A DNA stretch of 64,000 bases from an uncultured Lachnospiraceae bacterium (GCA_947243855.1 CAMXIK010000003.1:94256-158255); one strand, 5' to 3'; positions 1 to 9,688 are shown, counted from the first letter of the stretch. The notes: generated from the letters alone by a model not told the origin. Numbers and translations: made by a program.

Positions 1-589
1 GCTTGTAAGCGTCGAAGATACCGCCGGGAGTCATATAACGAGGCTCATTCAGCTCAGAAAGAGCGGTAATCAGGCAAGGCATTTTCGCCTTAACCACATG
101 ATATCTGTCTTCATACTGACGCTCAACGACCACGCTGTCGCCCTCAATCTTGATATCCTGCGCATAAGAGATTACTGGAATGTCCAGATGCTCGGAAATC
201 TGCGGGCCAACCTGTGCGGTATCGCCGTCGATTGCCTGACGGCCTGTAATAATCAGATCATAGTCCAGATTTCTAATCGCGCCTGCAAGCGTTGTAGAGG
301 TTGCCCATGTATCAGCGCCGCCGAGTACCCTGTCGGTCACCAGAACGCCCTTATCCGCGCCCATAGCCATTGCCTCACGAAGAACCTCTTCCGCTTTGGG
401 AAGACCCATCGTCACTACCGTTACCTCTGCGCCATACTGATCCTTTAATCTGAGCGCAGCTTCCAGTCCTGCTTTATCATCCGGGTTCATGATGGTAAGC
501 ATCGCGCCTCTGTCAAGAGTTCCGTCCGGATTAAACTTAACGCCGCCTGCGGTATCAGGAACCTGTTTCACACAAACCACAATTTTCAT
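1..589 (-). CDS. etfB: Electron transfer flavoprotein beta subunit (3' end missing)
   Basis: Beta subunit of the electron-transfer flavoprotein that works with butyryl-CoA dehydrogenase, in clostridia as an electron-bifurcating Bcd/Etf complex in the cytoplasm. The translated start MKIVVCVKQVPDT and later motifs GADKGVLVTDR and ITGRQAIDGDTAQVGPQ (AMP/FAD binding) are typical of EtfB. The start ATG at 589-587 follows an AGAAGGAG ribosome binding site. It is the last gene of the thl-crt-hbd-bcd-etfB operon visible here; the C-terminal part and the expected etfA lie beyond base 1. Confidence 0.95.
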   Translation of the reverse strand, partial: MKIVVCVKQVPDTAGGVKFNPDGTLDRGAMLTIMNPDDKAGLEAALRLKDQYGAEVTVVTMGLPKAEEVLREAMAMGADKGVLVTDRVLGGADTWATSTTLAGAIRNLDYDLIITGRQAIDGDTAQVGPQISEHLDIPVISYAQDIKIEGDSVVVERQYEDRYHVVKAKMPCLITALSELNEPRYMTPGGIFDAYK

Positions 590-644
590 TGTATTTTTCT
601 CCTTCTTAAATTTTTTATGTGTACCGACTTTACTGTAAGCCGTC

Positions 645-1796
645 TTACTTAAGCAGAGCGCCGGAGATTACCATTCTCTGCACCTCGCTTGTGCCCTCGT
701 AGATCTCCGTGATCTTCGCGTCGCGCATCATACGCTCTACGTCGTACTCTCTGATATATCCGTAACCGCCGTGCAGCTGAACCGCCTTTGTGGTCACTTC
801 CATCGCTACTTCCGCAGCGTACAGCTTCGCCTTAGCGGCTTCCACAGAATATACCTTCTGGGTAGCCTTGGCCATAGCAGCCTTGTACACAAGGAGCTGT
901 GCCGCCTCAACCTTGGTAGCCATGTCGGCAAGCTGGAACTGGGTGTTCTGGAAAGCGCCGATGGCTCTGCCAAACTGCTTTCTCTCTTTCACATAAGCAA
1001 TGGTATTCTCCAATGCGCCCTCTGCAAGACCAAGCGCCTGGGATGCGATACCGATACGTCCGCCGTCCAGCGTGTGCATTGCGATATTGAAGCCCTTACC
1101 CTGCTGGCCCAGAAGATTATCCTTCGGGATGCGGCAGTCTGTGAAGATCAGCTCGTAAGTGGAGGAACCGCGGATACCCATCTTCTTCTCCTTCGTACCA
1201 AAGGTGAAGCCGGGCGTGCCTTTCTCCACGATAAATGCGGAAATCTCCTTCTGCATACGGCCGCGCTTCTCAACCGTGCCGGTAATTGCAAAAATCACAT
1301 ATACATCAGCTTCCTTACCGTTGGTAATAAAGCACTTGGAACCGTTTAATACCCACTCGTCGCCCTCAAGCACAGCCTTGGTCTGCTGGCCCTGTGCGTC
1401 CGTGCCGGCGCCGGGCTCCGTCAAACCGAATGCGCCCAGCTTCTCGCCTTTTGCAAGGGGCACCAGATATTTCTGCTTCTGCTCTTCCGTACCGTAGGTC
1501 ATAATCGGATCGCAGCACAGGGATGTATGAGCGGATACGATAACACCGGTCGTGCCGCACACCTTGGAAAGCTCCTCCACACACATAGCATATGTAAGGG
1601 GATCACAGCCCTGTCCGCCGTACTCCTTGGGAACGGGAATGCCGAGGAAACCTAACTTCGCCATCTTCTCGACGGTCGCTCTCGGGAAAACCTCTGTCTC
1701 ATCCACTTCCTGCGCGAGAGGTTTTACTTCTTTTTCGGCGAACTCTTTGAACAGAGATCTCGCCATTTCATGTTCTTTGCTTAACGTAAAATCCAT
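645..1796 (-). CDS. bcd: Butyryl-CoA dehydrogenase (short-chain acyl-CoA dehydrogenase)
   Basis: Reduces crotonyl-CoA to butyryl-CoA, the flavin-dependent step of butyrate synthesis. The 383-residue length is standard for the family. The N-terminal helical domain starts MDFTLSKEHEMARSLF. The middle beta domain has FGLTEPGAGTDA and CFITNGKEADVY, which contact FAD and substrate. Near the C terminus ITEIYEGTSEVQRM contains the catalytic Glu. It lies 28 bp after hbd and 55 bp before etfB, all leftward. Other acyl-CoA dehydrogenases are possible from sequence alone, but the operon makes butyryl-CoA the likely substrate. Confidence 0.95.
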   Translation of the reverse strand: MDFTLSKEHEMARSLFKEFAEKEVKPLAQEVDETEVFPRATVEKMAKLGFLGIPVPKEYGGQGCDPLTYAMCVEELSKVCGTTGVIVSAHTSLCCDPIMTYGTEEQKQKYLVPLAKGEKLGAFGLTEPGAGTDAQGQQTKAVLEGDEWVLNGSKCFITNGKEADVYVIFAITGTVEKRGRMQKEISAFIVEKGTPGFTFGTKEKKMGIRGSSTYELIFTDCRIPKDNLLGQQGKGFNIAMHTLDGGRIGIASQALGLAEGALENTIAYVKERKQFGRAIGAFQNTQFQLADMATKVEAAQLLVYKAAMAKATQKVYSVEAAKAKLYAAEVAMEVTTKAVQLHGGYGYIREYDVERMMRDAKITEIYEGTSEVQRMVISGALLK

Positions 1797-1824
1797 GATA
1801 TCTTATTCCTCCATGTTTTATTTT

Positions 1825-2664
1825 TTACTTCGAGTAGTCAAAAAATCCAACGCCGGTCTTTCTGCCGAGCTTCTTCTCCTCTACCATCTTCTTAAGAAGC
1901 GGCTGCGGAGCGTATTTCTCATCTTTGGTCTCATTGTAGAGCACTTCCATGATCGCAAGGCAGATATCCAGTCCGATCAGGTCGCCAAGGTGCAGCGGGC
2001 CCATGGGATGGGATGCGCCAAGCTGCATCGCCACATCGATATCCTCTGCGGAAGCGGTGCCTGCATCCAGAACGCCGATCGCCTCGTTGATCATCGGGAT
2101 CAGGATTCTGTTTACCACGAAACCGGGAGCTTCTTTTACCTGTACGGGAGTCTTGCCGATCTCCTCCGCGATCTTGGTGATCTTATCTACCATATCCTGA
2201 GGAGTATTCTCGCCTCTGATGACCTCAACCAGCTTCATTCTGTCAGCCGGATTGAAGAAATGCATTCCGATCATCGGTCTGTCAAGGCCCTCGCCGATCT
2301 TGGTGATGGAAAGGGAAGAAGTATTGGATGCAAACATGCAGTCCTTCTTCACGATGCCCTGCAGCTCTTTGAAGATCGCCTGCTTGATCTCCATTTTCTC
2401 AAGAGCAACCTCAACGATCAAATCGCACTCGCCGCAAATGTTATTTAAACCTGTGGTAATCTTGCCCATAACCTCGTCGGCCTTCTCCTGCGTGATCTTC
2501 TCCTTGCCGACAAGGAAATTCATATTTTTCTGAATCTTAGCTTTGCCGCCTTCCGCGTACTCCTCCTTGATATCGCAAAGGCAGACTTCATAACCGTCTG
2601 TCATGGCAAATGCCTGTGCAATGCCGGAACCCATGGTTCCCGCGCCGATAATACCTACTTTCAT
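1825..2664 (-). CDS. hbd: 3-hydroxybutyryl-CoA dehydrogenase
   Basis: NAD(P)-dependent oxidoreductase interconverting acetoacetyl-CoA and 3-hydroxybutyryl-CoA, the second step of the butyrate pathway. The protein is 279 residues, the usual length. An N-terminal Rossmann fold carries GIIGAGTMGSGIAQAF. The catalytic His region is MIGMHFFNPADRMKLVEV, with VNRILIPMINEA in the C-terminal helical domain. It lies between crt and bcd in the same leftward operon, with a strong ribosome binding site (AAAGGAGG) before its ATG. Confidence 0.95.
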   Translation of the reverse strand: MKVGIIGAGTMGSGIAQAFAMTDGYEVCLCDIKEEYAEGGKAKIQKNMNFLVGKEKITQEKADEVMGKITTGLNNICGECDLIVEVALEKMEIKQAIFKELQGIVKKDCMFASNTSSLSITKIGEGLDRPMIGMHFFNPADRMKLVEVIRGENTPQDMVDKITKIAEEIGKTPVQVKEAPGFVVNRILIPMINEAIGVLDAGTASAEDIDVAMQLGASHPMGPLHLGDLIGLDICLAIMEVLYNETKDEKYAPQPLLKKMVEEKKLGRKTGVGFFDYSK

Positions 2665-2729
2665 TGTAGTTCCTCCTTTATATTTTTTAATATTTTATAC
2701 CACTCGAAAATTCCTTTGCTGCGCAAAAC

Positions 2730-3515
2730 TTAGCAATTCTTAAACGGCTCCTTCACCTTCTCCTTATTCTTGTCAAGGAAGAATGCCATACCGTACTTCT
2801 GATCCTCGGTCTCGAAGCAGTCGCCGAAGAGCTTCTCCTCGATCACGATCGCCTCGTCCATGCCGACTTCTAAACCGTCATTGATCGCCTTCTTACAGTT
2901 GCGCACCGCGATGGGCGCGTTCTTAGCGATGCCGGAAGCCATCTTCTCAGCCGCCGCCATCAGCTCTTCCTGCGGATATACTGCGTTTACCAGACCGATA
3001 CGAAGCGCCTCGTCCGCCTTGATATTTCTTGCCGTATAAATCATCTGCTTCGCCATGCCGGGGCCGACGATTCTTGCCAGTCTCTGCGTACCGCCGAAGC
3101 CGGGCGTAATGCCAAGGCCGACCTCGGGCTGTCCGAACACTGCGTTCTCGGAACAGATTCTGATATCGCAGCTCATGGAAATCTCACAGCCGCCGCCCAG
3201 CGCAAAACCATTCACCGCCGCAATCACGGGAATCGGGAAGGTCTCTAACTTGCGGAACACATCGTTGCCCTTCTTACCGAAGGCTTCGCCCTCCGCCTTA
3301 GTCAAGGTGCTCATCTCGCCGATATCCGCGCCTGCCACGAAGGACTTCTCGCCCGCGCCCGTCAGGATCAGGCATCTGATCTCCTTTAAGTCTACCGCGT
3401 CAAGGGTTGCATTCAGCTCATCCAGTACGGTGGAATTGAGCGCATTCAACGCCTTCTCTCGGTTGATCGTGATCACGCCGACCTGCCCCTTTACCTCATA
3501 TAAAACAAATTCCAT
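2730..3515 (-). CDS. crt: Crotonase (3-hydroxybutyryl-CoA dehydratase)
   Basis: Enoyl-CoA hydratase/isomerase superfamily enzyme that dehydrates 3-hydroxybutyryl-CoA to crotonyl-CoA. At 261 residues it is full length. Oxyanion-hole and active-site segments are visible: SFVAGADIGEM near residue 60, NGFALGGGCEISMSCDIRI near 105, and PEVGLGITPGFGGTQRLAR near 133, the last two carrying the two catalytic Glu positions. It follows thl by 67 bp and precedes hbd by 65 bp, the normal order of the clostridial butyrate operon. Confidence 0.95.
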   Translation of the reverse strand: MEFVLYEVKGQVGVITINREKALNALNSTVLDELNATLDAVDLKEIRCLILTGAGEKSFVAGADIGEMSTLTKAEGEAFGKKGNDVFRKLETFPIPVIAAVNGFALGGGCEISMSCDIRICSENAVFGQPEVGLGITPGFGGTQRLARIVGPGMAKQMIYTARNIKADEALRIGLVNAVYPQEELMAAAEKMASGIAKNAPIAVRNCKKAINDGLEVGMDEAIVIEEKLFGDCFETEDQKYGMAFFLDKNKEKVKEPFKNC

Positions 3516-3582
3516 TGTATGTATCTCCTTTTTATTTTTTCAACATCTGCGGAGAATGCCCGCTTTTGGCATTCTCACATAG

Positions 3583-4761
3583 TTACATTTCTACAATAGT
3601 TGCGCATCCCATACCACCGCCGATACACAGCGTAGCAAGACCCTTCTTCGCGCCCTTAGCCTGCATCTCATGCAGCAGCGTTACCAAAATACGCGCGCCT
3701 GAAGCGCCTACAGGGTGGCCCAGCGCGATCGCGCCGCCGTTCGGATTGAGCTGCTTGTCAACATTAATGCCAAGCTCCTTGCCAACCGCTACGGACTGTG
3801 CCGCAAACGCCTCGTTTGCCTCGATGATATCGAAGTCCTCGATCTTGTAGCCAGCCTTTGCCATAACTTTCTTGGTTGCGGGAACCGGGCCGATACCCAT
3901 GATCTCCGGTCTGCATCCAGCCAGCGCGCCTGCCACGAAGGTTGCCATAGGCTTCACGCCAAGCTCCTGCGCCTTCTCCTCGCTCATCACAACGATTGCC
4001 GCCGCACCGTCGTTGATGCCGGAAGCGTTACCTGCGGTTACGAAGCCGTCGGGGTTGATCGGACGAAGCTTCTGTAAGCCTTCGATGGTAGATCCCGGTC
4101 TCGGACCCTCGTCCACCTTGAACTCCACCATCTCTTTTTTCTTCTTCACCATAACGGGTACGATCTCTTTATCAAATGCGCCGCTCTTCTGCGCCGCCTC
4201 CGCTTTCTGCTGGCTCTTCAATGCGAACTCGTCCAGTTCTTCGCGGGTAAGGCCCCACTCTCTGCAGATATTGTCCGCAGTCATAATCATATGGTAGTTA
4301 TTGAAAGCATCCCAGAGGGCATCGTTCACCATCGTATCTACCAGAGTGCCGTTGTTCATTCTGTAACCGTAACGGCCCTGCATAACCGCATAAGGAGCCA
4401 TGGACATATTCTCCATACCGCCGGCAACCACGATGTCAGCGTCGCCCGCCTGAATCATCTGTGCAGCCATGTTCACACAGTTTAAGCCGGAACCGCAGAC
4501 CACATTGATGGTAACCGCCGGAACCTCATTGGGAATCCCAGCCTTGATGGAGGACTGGCGAGCCACGTTCTGACCCTGTCCTGCCTGAATTACACAACCC
4601 ATGTACACCTGATCAACCTTATCCGGCGCTACGCCTGCTCTGTTAAGCGCCTCCTTGATCACGATTGCGCCCAGCTCTGCCGCCGGTGTGGTGCTCAAGC
4701 CCCCGCCCATTGTACCGATTGCTGTACGGCAGGCACCTGCCAAAACAACTTTTTTTGCCAT
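3583..4761 (-). CDS. thlA: Acetyl-CoA acetyltransferase (thiolase)
   Basis: Condenses two acetyl-CoA to acetoacetyl-CoA, the entry step of butyrate formation. Thiolase signatures are present: nucleophile Cys in [30 protein letters not shown] with the catalytic His, and the C-terminal Cys region [15 protein letters not shown]. An in-frame ATG lies 15 bp upstream (4776), but that ATGGAGGAG is itself the ribosome binding site (GGAGGAG, 6-7 nt from the second ATG). I therefore start at MAKKVVLAG (4761), giving 392 residues, the usual thiolase length. It is the first gene of the operon. Confidence 0.95.
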   Translation of the reverse strand: MAKKVVLAGACRTAIGTMGGGLSTTPAAELGAIVIKEALNRAGVAPDKVDQVYMGCVIQAGQGQNVARQSSIKAGIPNEVPAVTINVVCGSGLNCVNMAAQMIQAGDADIVVAGGMENMSMAPYAVMQGRYGYRMNNGTLVDTMVNDALWDAFNNYHMIMTADNICREWGLTREELDEFALKSQQKAEAAQKSGAFDKEIVPVMVKKKKEMVEFKVDEGPRPGSTIEGLQKLRPINPDGFVTAGNASGINDGAAAIVVMSEEKAQELGVKPMATFVAGALAGCRPEIMGIGPVPATKKVMAKAGYKIEDFDIIEANEAFAAQSVAVGKELGINVDKQLNPNGGAIALGHPVGASGARILVTLLHEMQAKGAKKGLATLCIGGGMGCATIVEM

Positions 4762-4857
4762 TTTTTTCTCCTCCATATTTGTAATATTTTTATTAAGAAG
4801 CCCTAAATGTAAGGCTTTTGTACGATTGTTATTTTTTTGTCATTGTCCGACGTTTCT

Positions 4858-4886
4858 ATTGTATCATAGGGAATCTATTTTTGCAA
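4858..4886 (-). promoter_or_regulatory. SigA-type promoter of the butyrate operon
   Basis: On the minus strand, TTGCAA (4886-4881) is separated by exactly 17 nt from TACAAT (4863-4858). It reads towards thl, leaving a leader of about 90 nt. That leader contains a small stem (AAGCC...GGCTT) about 40 nt upstream of the thl start, without a clear T-tract. Confidence 0.7.
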
Positions 4887-4902
4887 TCTACTTACCATGC
4901 TC

Positions 4903-6598
4903 TTATATCTCAAATTTTTCTACAAGCTGTACCATGGTCTCCACCTGCGATTTTTGCTCGGTGCTGACAGCCGCCGTTTCCTCGGAAGTTGCGGAATTGT
5001 TATCGACAGCGGAGGAAACCTGCGTTACGTTCTGATTCAGCTCCTGCATCCGGCCGGTATCTCTCTTTAAGATCTGCTCGATCTGCCCCATCTTTTCCGT
5101 GGCTTTCTTGGCGTCGGCCATAACTTCGTTCATGTTGGCTTCCGTTTCCTCTGCAATGGAAATGCTCTTGTTCATGGCCAAAATCGTTGTCTCGATCAGC
5201 TCTGTGGTTCTGCCGGCCGCCTCCGCCGACTCAGCGGCGAGATTCTTCACTTGCTCCGCCACCACGGCAAAGCCTTTTCCTGCCTCGCCCGCTCTTGCCG
5301 CCTCAATGGCCGCGTTCAAAGCTAACAGATTCGTCTGCGAAGCAATATCGTCGATCGCCCCTATGATCGTGCTGATCTGTTCGGAGCATCTGCCCACTTC
5401 CTGAATCGCCGCCTTTAACTCCTGTAATTTCTCATTGCCCTTCGTCAGCGTCTGGCCCGCCGATGACGCCATACTTGCGGACTCTTCCGCCTCGCGCGCG
5501 TTTTCTTCCATGCTCTTTGTCATGGCGTCAAAAGCAGTCATCAGCTCCGACACCTGCATAGCCTGCATGGTACAGTTCTCCGCCAGATCCTGCGCCGCAT
5601 ACGCAAGCTGCTCCGATCCGCTGTCGATCTGTCCTGAAACGGTGCGGATAGTCCTGATCGTTTCCTGCATTTTCTCCCCGATCTGCACAAAGGATTCCTT
5701 GATGGAAACGAACTCTCCCACATACTCCTGCCGAATCTCAATCCGGTAATCGCCGTTGCCCATCTTTTCAAGCGTCTGGGTGATTTCTTTGATCATGCCG
5801 AGAAGATTCTGCTTCATAAAGGCGATGGACGAAACCATCTTGCCGACCTCGCTCTCATCCGCTTCCATGTCAAGCTCCACATGGAACTCGCCGCCCGCAA
5901 GCACGGCCATCTGATCCGACACTTTCAAGATTGGCTCCAAAAGCTCTTCCTCCGAAAATTTGATGGTCTTGATCATCTCCCGCGCCACATACAGGAAGGA
6001 CAACGCAAACAGCGCCTCAAAAATGTACTGCAGCACTTTTAATCCCATCTGCCTGTTATCCTTTCTTTCTAAAATGGCAAGGATGGTCTCGTCCGTCTGC
6101 TGACTAATTTGATCGACCGAGTTTCCGTACTCCGCGCTGAACACGCACGCCTGCGCCGACGCCAGATCGCCCGCCTGCACATAGCTGATCGCCTGCTGCT
6201 CCAACGGCACAAGCTGATCGGACATCGCCGCGATCTGGTTGAGGCTCGTCCATTCGTCTTCCTTCAGGGCGCAGCCTTTCAAAGTTTCAAGCGCCTGCTC
6301 CCTGTTTTTATCCTCATTTAGTTCCTTCATATAGCCGTCGTAATACTTCTGTTCCCCCGTAACGGCATACGACTGGATATCATACGTCAAAGTCTTCGAT
6401 GCAATCCGATACTGATTCAACGCCACGGTCGTGTTGATCTGTGCGGTGCGTATGCGCGATAAGCCCATGTTAAAAACGATGAAGCCCACAAGCAGCGCTC
6501 CCCCGACCGCCACGGAAAGCAGCGCCTGCTTCACCAGCTTTTTTAACCGCGCCGCCTGACTCTTTGTTTCCGGTAACCCACTTTTCTTTTCCCCCATA
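4903..6598 (-). CDS. Methyl-accepting chemotaxis protein (transmembrane)
   Basis: Chemoreceptor that should signal to CheA/CheW to control flagellar rotation. A first membrane helix lies near residues 28-45 ([17 protein letters not shown]). An extracytoplasmic helical sensor of about 150 residues follows (4HB-like), then a second helix ([15 protein letters not shown]), a HAMP-like linker and a long cytoplasmic signalling domain. The hairpin tip [20 protein letters not shown] is diagnostic. The start at 6598 (MGEKKSG) follows AAGGAGAGGGACT; an upstream ATG at 6633 has no ribosome binding site. The ligand is unknown. It stands alone, although the organism has a flagellin gene elsewhere in the window. 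Confidence 0.93.
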
Positions 6599-6610
6599 GT
6601 CCCTCTCCTT

Positions 6611-6628
6611 GTTAAATCACGATTTAAC
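6611..6628. promoter_or_regulatory. Perfect 18-bp palindrome before the chemoreceptor
   Basis: GTTAAATC-AC-GATTTAAC is a perfect 8+2+8 inverted repeat ending 13 bp before the chemoreceptor ATG and abutting its ribosome binding site. The 2-nt centre makes an RNA hairpin poor, so a dimeric repressor operator is the likelier reading. No regulator for it was recognised here. Confidence 0.4.
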
Positions 6629-6672
6629 AGCATGTCGTCATAACCGCTGCCACTATAAAAAGTATATCGAAA

Positions 6673-7800
6673 TCAGGGGTTGTTTTCAATCTTTTCTTTT
6701 CGCTTCCGGTACGCTTCCGCCGCCGGGTCGGTCATGGGCACGACCCGCCTCCACTCCTTCGTATCGCCCACCTTCTCCACCTCCGAACGGTTTCGGTAGA
6801 GGAACTTGGTAAGCTCGTAGCAGTCCACCCAGATTTCGTTATTCCCCTCCTTTTGGGATTCGTCGAAGATGAGCTGTAATCCCCAGTGCAGATGCACCGT
6901 CTTGATGTTGTTGACATTCTCCTTCGTACTGTAGCCTGTGTGCCCCATGTAGCCGATCACGTCCCCGGCCGTCACCACGCTGCCCTCTTCTAACCCTTCC
7001 GCATAAGGATAATTCTGGCGCAGATGGGCATAGTAATAGTACCGCTTTCCGTCAAAGCTTCGAATCCCGATGCGCCAGCCCCCGTACTGATTCCAGCCAA
7101 GGGCTTCCACATAACCGGACTCCACCGCGATAATCGGCGTGCCGATCTGCCCCATCATGTCATGCCCCAGATGGGGCCTTGCATAGCCATAGCTGCGGGA
7201 AGACCCGAAATCATCATAATGACTGTAGTCAAATCCCTTAGCGATCGGTGAAAATGCCTTTAGCCCGTAAACCCGTTTCCCGTCCAGCGTAAACTCCCCC
7301 ACCATGCCGCCAAGCACCGCCGTGTACGCTTCAAGGTAATAGTCGTAATACTCCATGTCCTTCGTCAATTTTTCCATGGTAGTCTTGCCGTCCCGTAGCT
7401 TTTCCGCCGTCTCGCCGATTTTTTTGACGCTGTTTTTGTCGAACTTCCCGCCGGTTCTCGCTCCCTCATAGGCCAAAAGCTCAATCCAGTTGATATGTAC
7501 CTTGTCCTTATAAGTTTCCACGTCCAGATCATAGGCGGCCGCCAGCGCCTCGCAGGTGACGTGCAGTTCCACCCACTTGATAAAATTGCCGTCAGCGGTC
7601 ACCTCCACCGCCTGCCTGTCTTTAGAACTCCACGCCGAACCGCTTCCCTGCCACGCCGACTCCCGCCATCTGCCAAGCAGTTCCCCCGCGATACACACAG
7701 AAAGGAATGCGAACAGAACAATCAGTCCGATTCTCCTGATCATGTTACCCCATGCGCTCTCCCCGTTTTGTTCCCCGTTTTGCCGTCCGCTCTTTCCCAT
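6673..7800 (-). CDS. Membrane-anchored M23 (LytM/NlpD-type) peptidase-like protein
   Basis: Zinc metallopeptidase fold that cleaves peptidoglycan cross-bridges or activates other hydrolases. A single N-terminal membrane helix lies near residues 20-42 (IRRIGLIVLFAFLSVCIAG), so the body is probably extracytoplasmic. The M23 motifs are intact: HLGHD (HxxxD type) and HLHWG near the C terminus, with GDVIGYMGHTG between. The 375-residue frame is used; an internal start at MIRRIGL is possible because the ribosome binding site before the first ATG is badly spaced. The middle region (residues 70-170) has no family I can name. Confidence 0.85.
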   Translation of the reverse strand: MGKSGRQNGEQNGESAWGNMIRRIGLIVLFAFLSVCIAGELLGRWRESAWQGSGSAWSSKDRQAVEVTADGNFIKWVELHVTCEALAAAYDLDVETYKDKVHINWIELLAYEGARTGGKFDKNSVKKIGETAEKLRDGKTTMEKLTKDMEYYDYYLEAYTAVLGGMVGEFTLDGKRVYGLKAFSPIAKGFDYSHYDDFGSSRSYGYARPHLGHDMMGQIGTPIIAVESGYVEALGWNQYGGWRIGIRSFDGKRYYYYAHLRQNYPYAEGLEEGSVVTAGDVIGYMGHTGYSTKENVNNIKTVHLHWGLQLIFDESQKEGNNEIWVDCYELTKFLYRNRSEVEKVGDTKEWRRVVPMTDPAAEAYRKRKEKIENNP

Positions 7801-7893
7801 ACTCCGCCAACGCCATCCATCTTCCGCTTTACCGTAAATATATGTGCGCCGAAACTATGGTATGTCATAGGACAGCTTTGCTGCTGTGAAAAA

Positions 7894-7932
7894 GCGCGAT
7901 AAGCAGGCTCGAAATGCTCCGCTTATGCGCGC
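7894..7932. repeat. Inverted pair of the 18-bp terminator-associated repeat
   Basis: GCGCGATAAGCAGGCTC (7894-7910) faces GCTCCGCTTATGCGCGC (7916-7932), forming a long stem with an AAATG-like loop. The right arm matches the GACTCTGCTTATGCGCGC family also found near 13364 and 53189. A and T runs flank the stem, so on the minus strand it resembles a terminator, although no minus-strand gene lies upstream of it. Confidence 0.55.
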
Positions 7933-7950
7933 AAAAAAGCATATAGCAGA

Positions 7951-7979
7951 TTGTACGGCGGCGCATATGTTGTTATGAT
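7951..7979 (+). promoter_or_regulatory. SigA-type promoter of the DUF1576 gene
   Basis: TTGTAC (7951-7956), 17-nt spacer, TATGAT (7974-7979), reading right. It leaves a leader of about 30 nt with GAGAGGAG before the ATG at 8017. Confidence 0.65.
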
Positions 7980-8016
7980 AGGAGTATACTGGAATCATGT
8001 ATGAGAGGAGTTCCCT

Positions 8017-9333
8017 ATGAAAGAAAGCATCCGAAAAAAACTGGAGGGCCGGGAAATGTTCGTATTCAGCATCGTTACGGCCCTGCTCCTGTTCGTCGCC
8101 GCCCTGCTTTTGGCCACGCCAAAGGAGCTTGCCCGCGGCATGGTGATTATCGTGCTTACCAGAGACGCGCTTGTCACGGATTATTTTGAACTGGCTGGTT
8201 TCGGCGCCGCCTTTCTCAATGCCGGCTTAGTCATGGGGCTTGCCATTGTACTGATCCGCCGCCAGAAAATCCCGTTCACGGGACTTACCATGGCTGTGCT
8301 CTTTATCAATGTGGGCTTCGCCCTTTTTGGCAAAAATCCCGTCAATGTTCTGCCCATGCTGTTTGGCACTTGGCTGTACGCCAGATTTCATCACGCGGGC
8401 ATGAACCGTTACATTTACACGGCCCTTTTTGGCTCCTGCCTTGCGCCCATGGTGACGGAGCTGGTCTATCTGCTGCCCTTCTCTTTTGCCGTCAATCTGG
8501 GAATTGCCGTGCTCGTAGGTATCTTTACCGGTTTTATCCTGCCGCCTCTCTCCGTACATACCGCCTCCATGCACATGGGTTACAATCTTTTTAACATGGG
8601 ATTTGCCGGCGGACTGTTTGCCTTCGTCATGATGTGCGTCCTGCAATCCTTCGGTCTGGAAAGCAACAGCGTATTTATCTGGAGCTACGGCCGCCCCCGC
8701 TGGCTGCTCATCAGCCTGTACTTGTATTTTACAGCCACCCTGCTTTTGGGTTTCCTCTTAAACAAAAACAGCCTGCGCTCCCTTTTGCAGTTGATGCAGC
8801 ATCCGGGCCGCGCGGTCACAGATTTTGTCTTTATGAGCGATGCGCCGACCACTCTGGTCAATATGGGGATTATCGGTCTGCTCTGCACCACCTACATTCT
8901 TTTGATCGGCGGCGATTTATCCGGCCCCGTAGTCGGCGCGATCCTGACCGCTTTCGGCTTTGCCGCCTTCGGCGTCCATATGCGCAATTATCCGCCGGTG
9001 CTGCTTGGGGTCTTCCTTTCCACCTTTATCACCCACATGGAACCCACCACGCCGGGCATCCAGATGGGCGCCGTATCCGCCGTGGGTCTGGCTCCCGTGG
9101 CCGGACAATTCGGCATATTTGCCGGAATCATCGCCGGGATGCTGCATGCGGCTGTGGTGGTGTGCACCTCCTCCCTCTACGGCGGATTAAATCTGTACAA
9201 CAACGGCTTCTCCACCGGCCTTGTGGCCATTGTGCTGGTACCGGCTCTGGAAAGTTTTATTAAGGGCTTTCAGATAAAAAAGAAGCAAAAGACAAACGCC
9301 AAACAAGACAGCGCGGCGTCCGCGCAGAAATGA
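8017..9333 (+). CDS. DUF1576 family polytopic membrane protein
   Basis: A 438-residue integral membrane protein with about 10-12 hydrophobic segments spread over its whole length and a charged lysine-rich tail. Its glycine-rich central and C-terminal helices (e.g. GIQMGAVSAVGLAPVAGQFG) and overall pattern match the uncharacterised DUF1576 family of Firmicutes. No transport substrate is known to me. The ATG follows GAGAGGAGTTCCCT. The small gene 9341-9688 starts 7 bp after its stop, so the two are likely co-transcribed. Confidence 0.8.
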   Translation: MKESIRKKLEGREMFVFSIVTALLLFVAALLLATPKELARGMVIIVLTRDALVTDYFELAGFGAAFLNAGLVMGLAIVLIRRQKIPFTGLTMAVLFINVGFALFGKNPVNVLPMLFGTWLYARFHHAGMNRYIYTALFGSCLAPMVTELVYLLPFSFAVNLGIAVLVGIFTGFILPPLSVHTASMHMGYNLFNMGFAGGLFAFVMMCVLQSFGLESNSVFIWSYGRPRWLLISLYLYFTATLLLGFLLNKNSLRSLLQLMQHPGRAVTDFVFMSDAPTTLVNMGIIGLLCTTYILLIGGDLSGPVVGAILTAFGFAAFGVHMRNYPPVLLGVFLSTFITHMEPTTPGIQMGAVSAVGLAPVAGQFGIFAGIIAGMLHAAVVVCTSSLYGGLNLYNNGFSTGLVAIVLVPALESFIKGFQIKKKQKTNAKQDSAASAQK

Positions 9334-9340
9334 GGATGAC

Positions 9341-9688
9341 ATGACACACGAAGAAAAAAAGACCGCCAAAATCGTAGAAGAATTGACCATGTTTTTCTTT
9401 GCCTTAGAGGCAAGCTATATCGACGCCCGCATCGAGCGGGAAGAAGACAGGGCCGTTATCCGGGTGGAAGCGGATTTTAACCCGGCCTACGCCGACAAGC
9501 TTTCCCATCTTGACCCGTATCTGAACGGCAAAAAAAATGACGGCATGGGCGACATCTATTGGGAACTGGCAGGCAGCGGCGATCCCGGCGAGACCAGCCA
9601 GCTTCTGTTAATCGGCATGATGATAGACCGCGCGGAAATCAGCGTAACAGAAAACAGGGTGAAGCTCACCCTGTTTCGAACCTACTGA
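9341..9688 (+). CDS. Small conserved-type protein of unknown function
   Basis: A 115-residue acidic soluble protein without membrane helix or signal peptide. I do not recognise a family. The mix of a helical start (EELTMFFFALEASYID) and alternating strands (RAVIRVEADF, AEISVTENRVKLTLF) suggests a compact alpha/beta domain. It begins 7 bp after the DUF1576 gene and probably acts with it. Its 3' end overlaps the convergent glycosyltransferase stop by 7 bp. Confidence 0.7.
   Translation: MTHEEKKTAKIVEELTMFFFALEASYIDARIEREEDRAVIRVEADFNPAYADKLSHLDPYLNGKKNDGMGDIYWELAGSGDPGETSQLLLIGMMIDRAEISVTENRVKLTLFRTY

Noticed and set aside
771..1497. Long opposite-strand open frames inside bcd and other genes
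   Set aside because: They are shadows of real genes, without ribosome binding sites or recognisable domains. The same holds for many frames in the GC-rich pectin genes.
4762..4776. Five-residue-longer thiolase start (MEEKK)
   Set aside because: The upstream ATGGAGGAG is the ribosome binding site for the ATG at 4761. The same reasoning moved the starts of adk and the coiled-coil protein.
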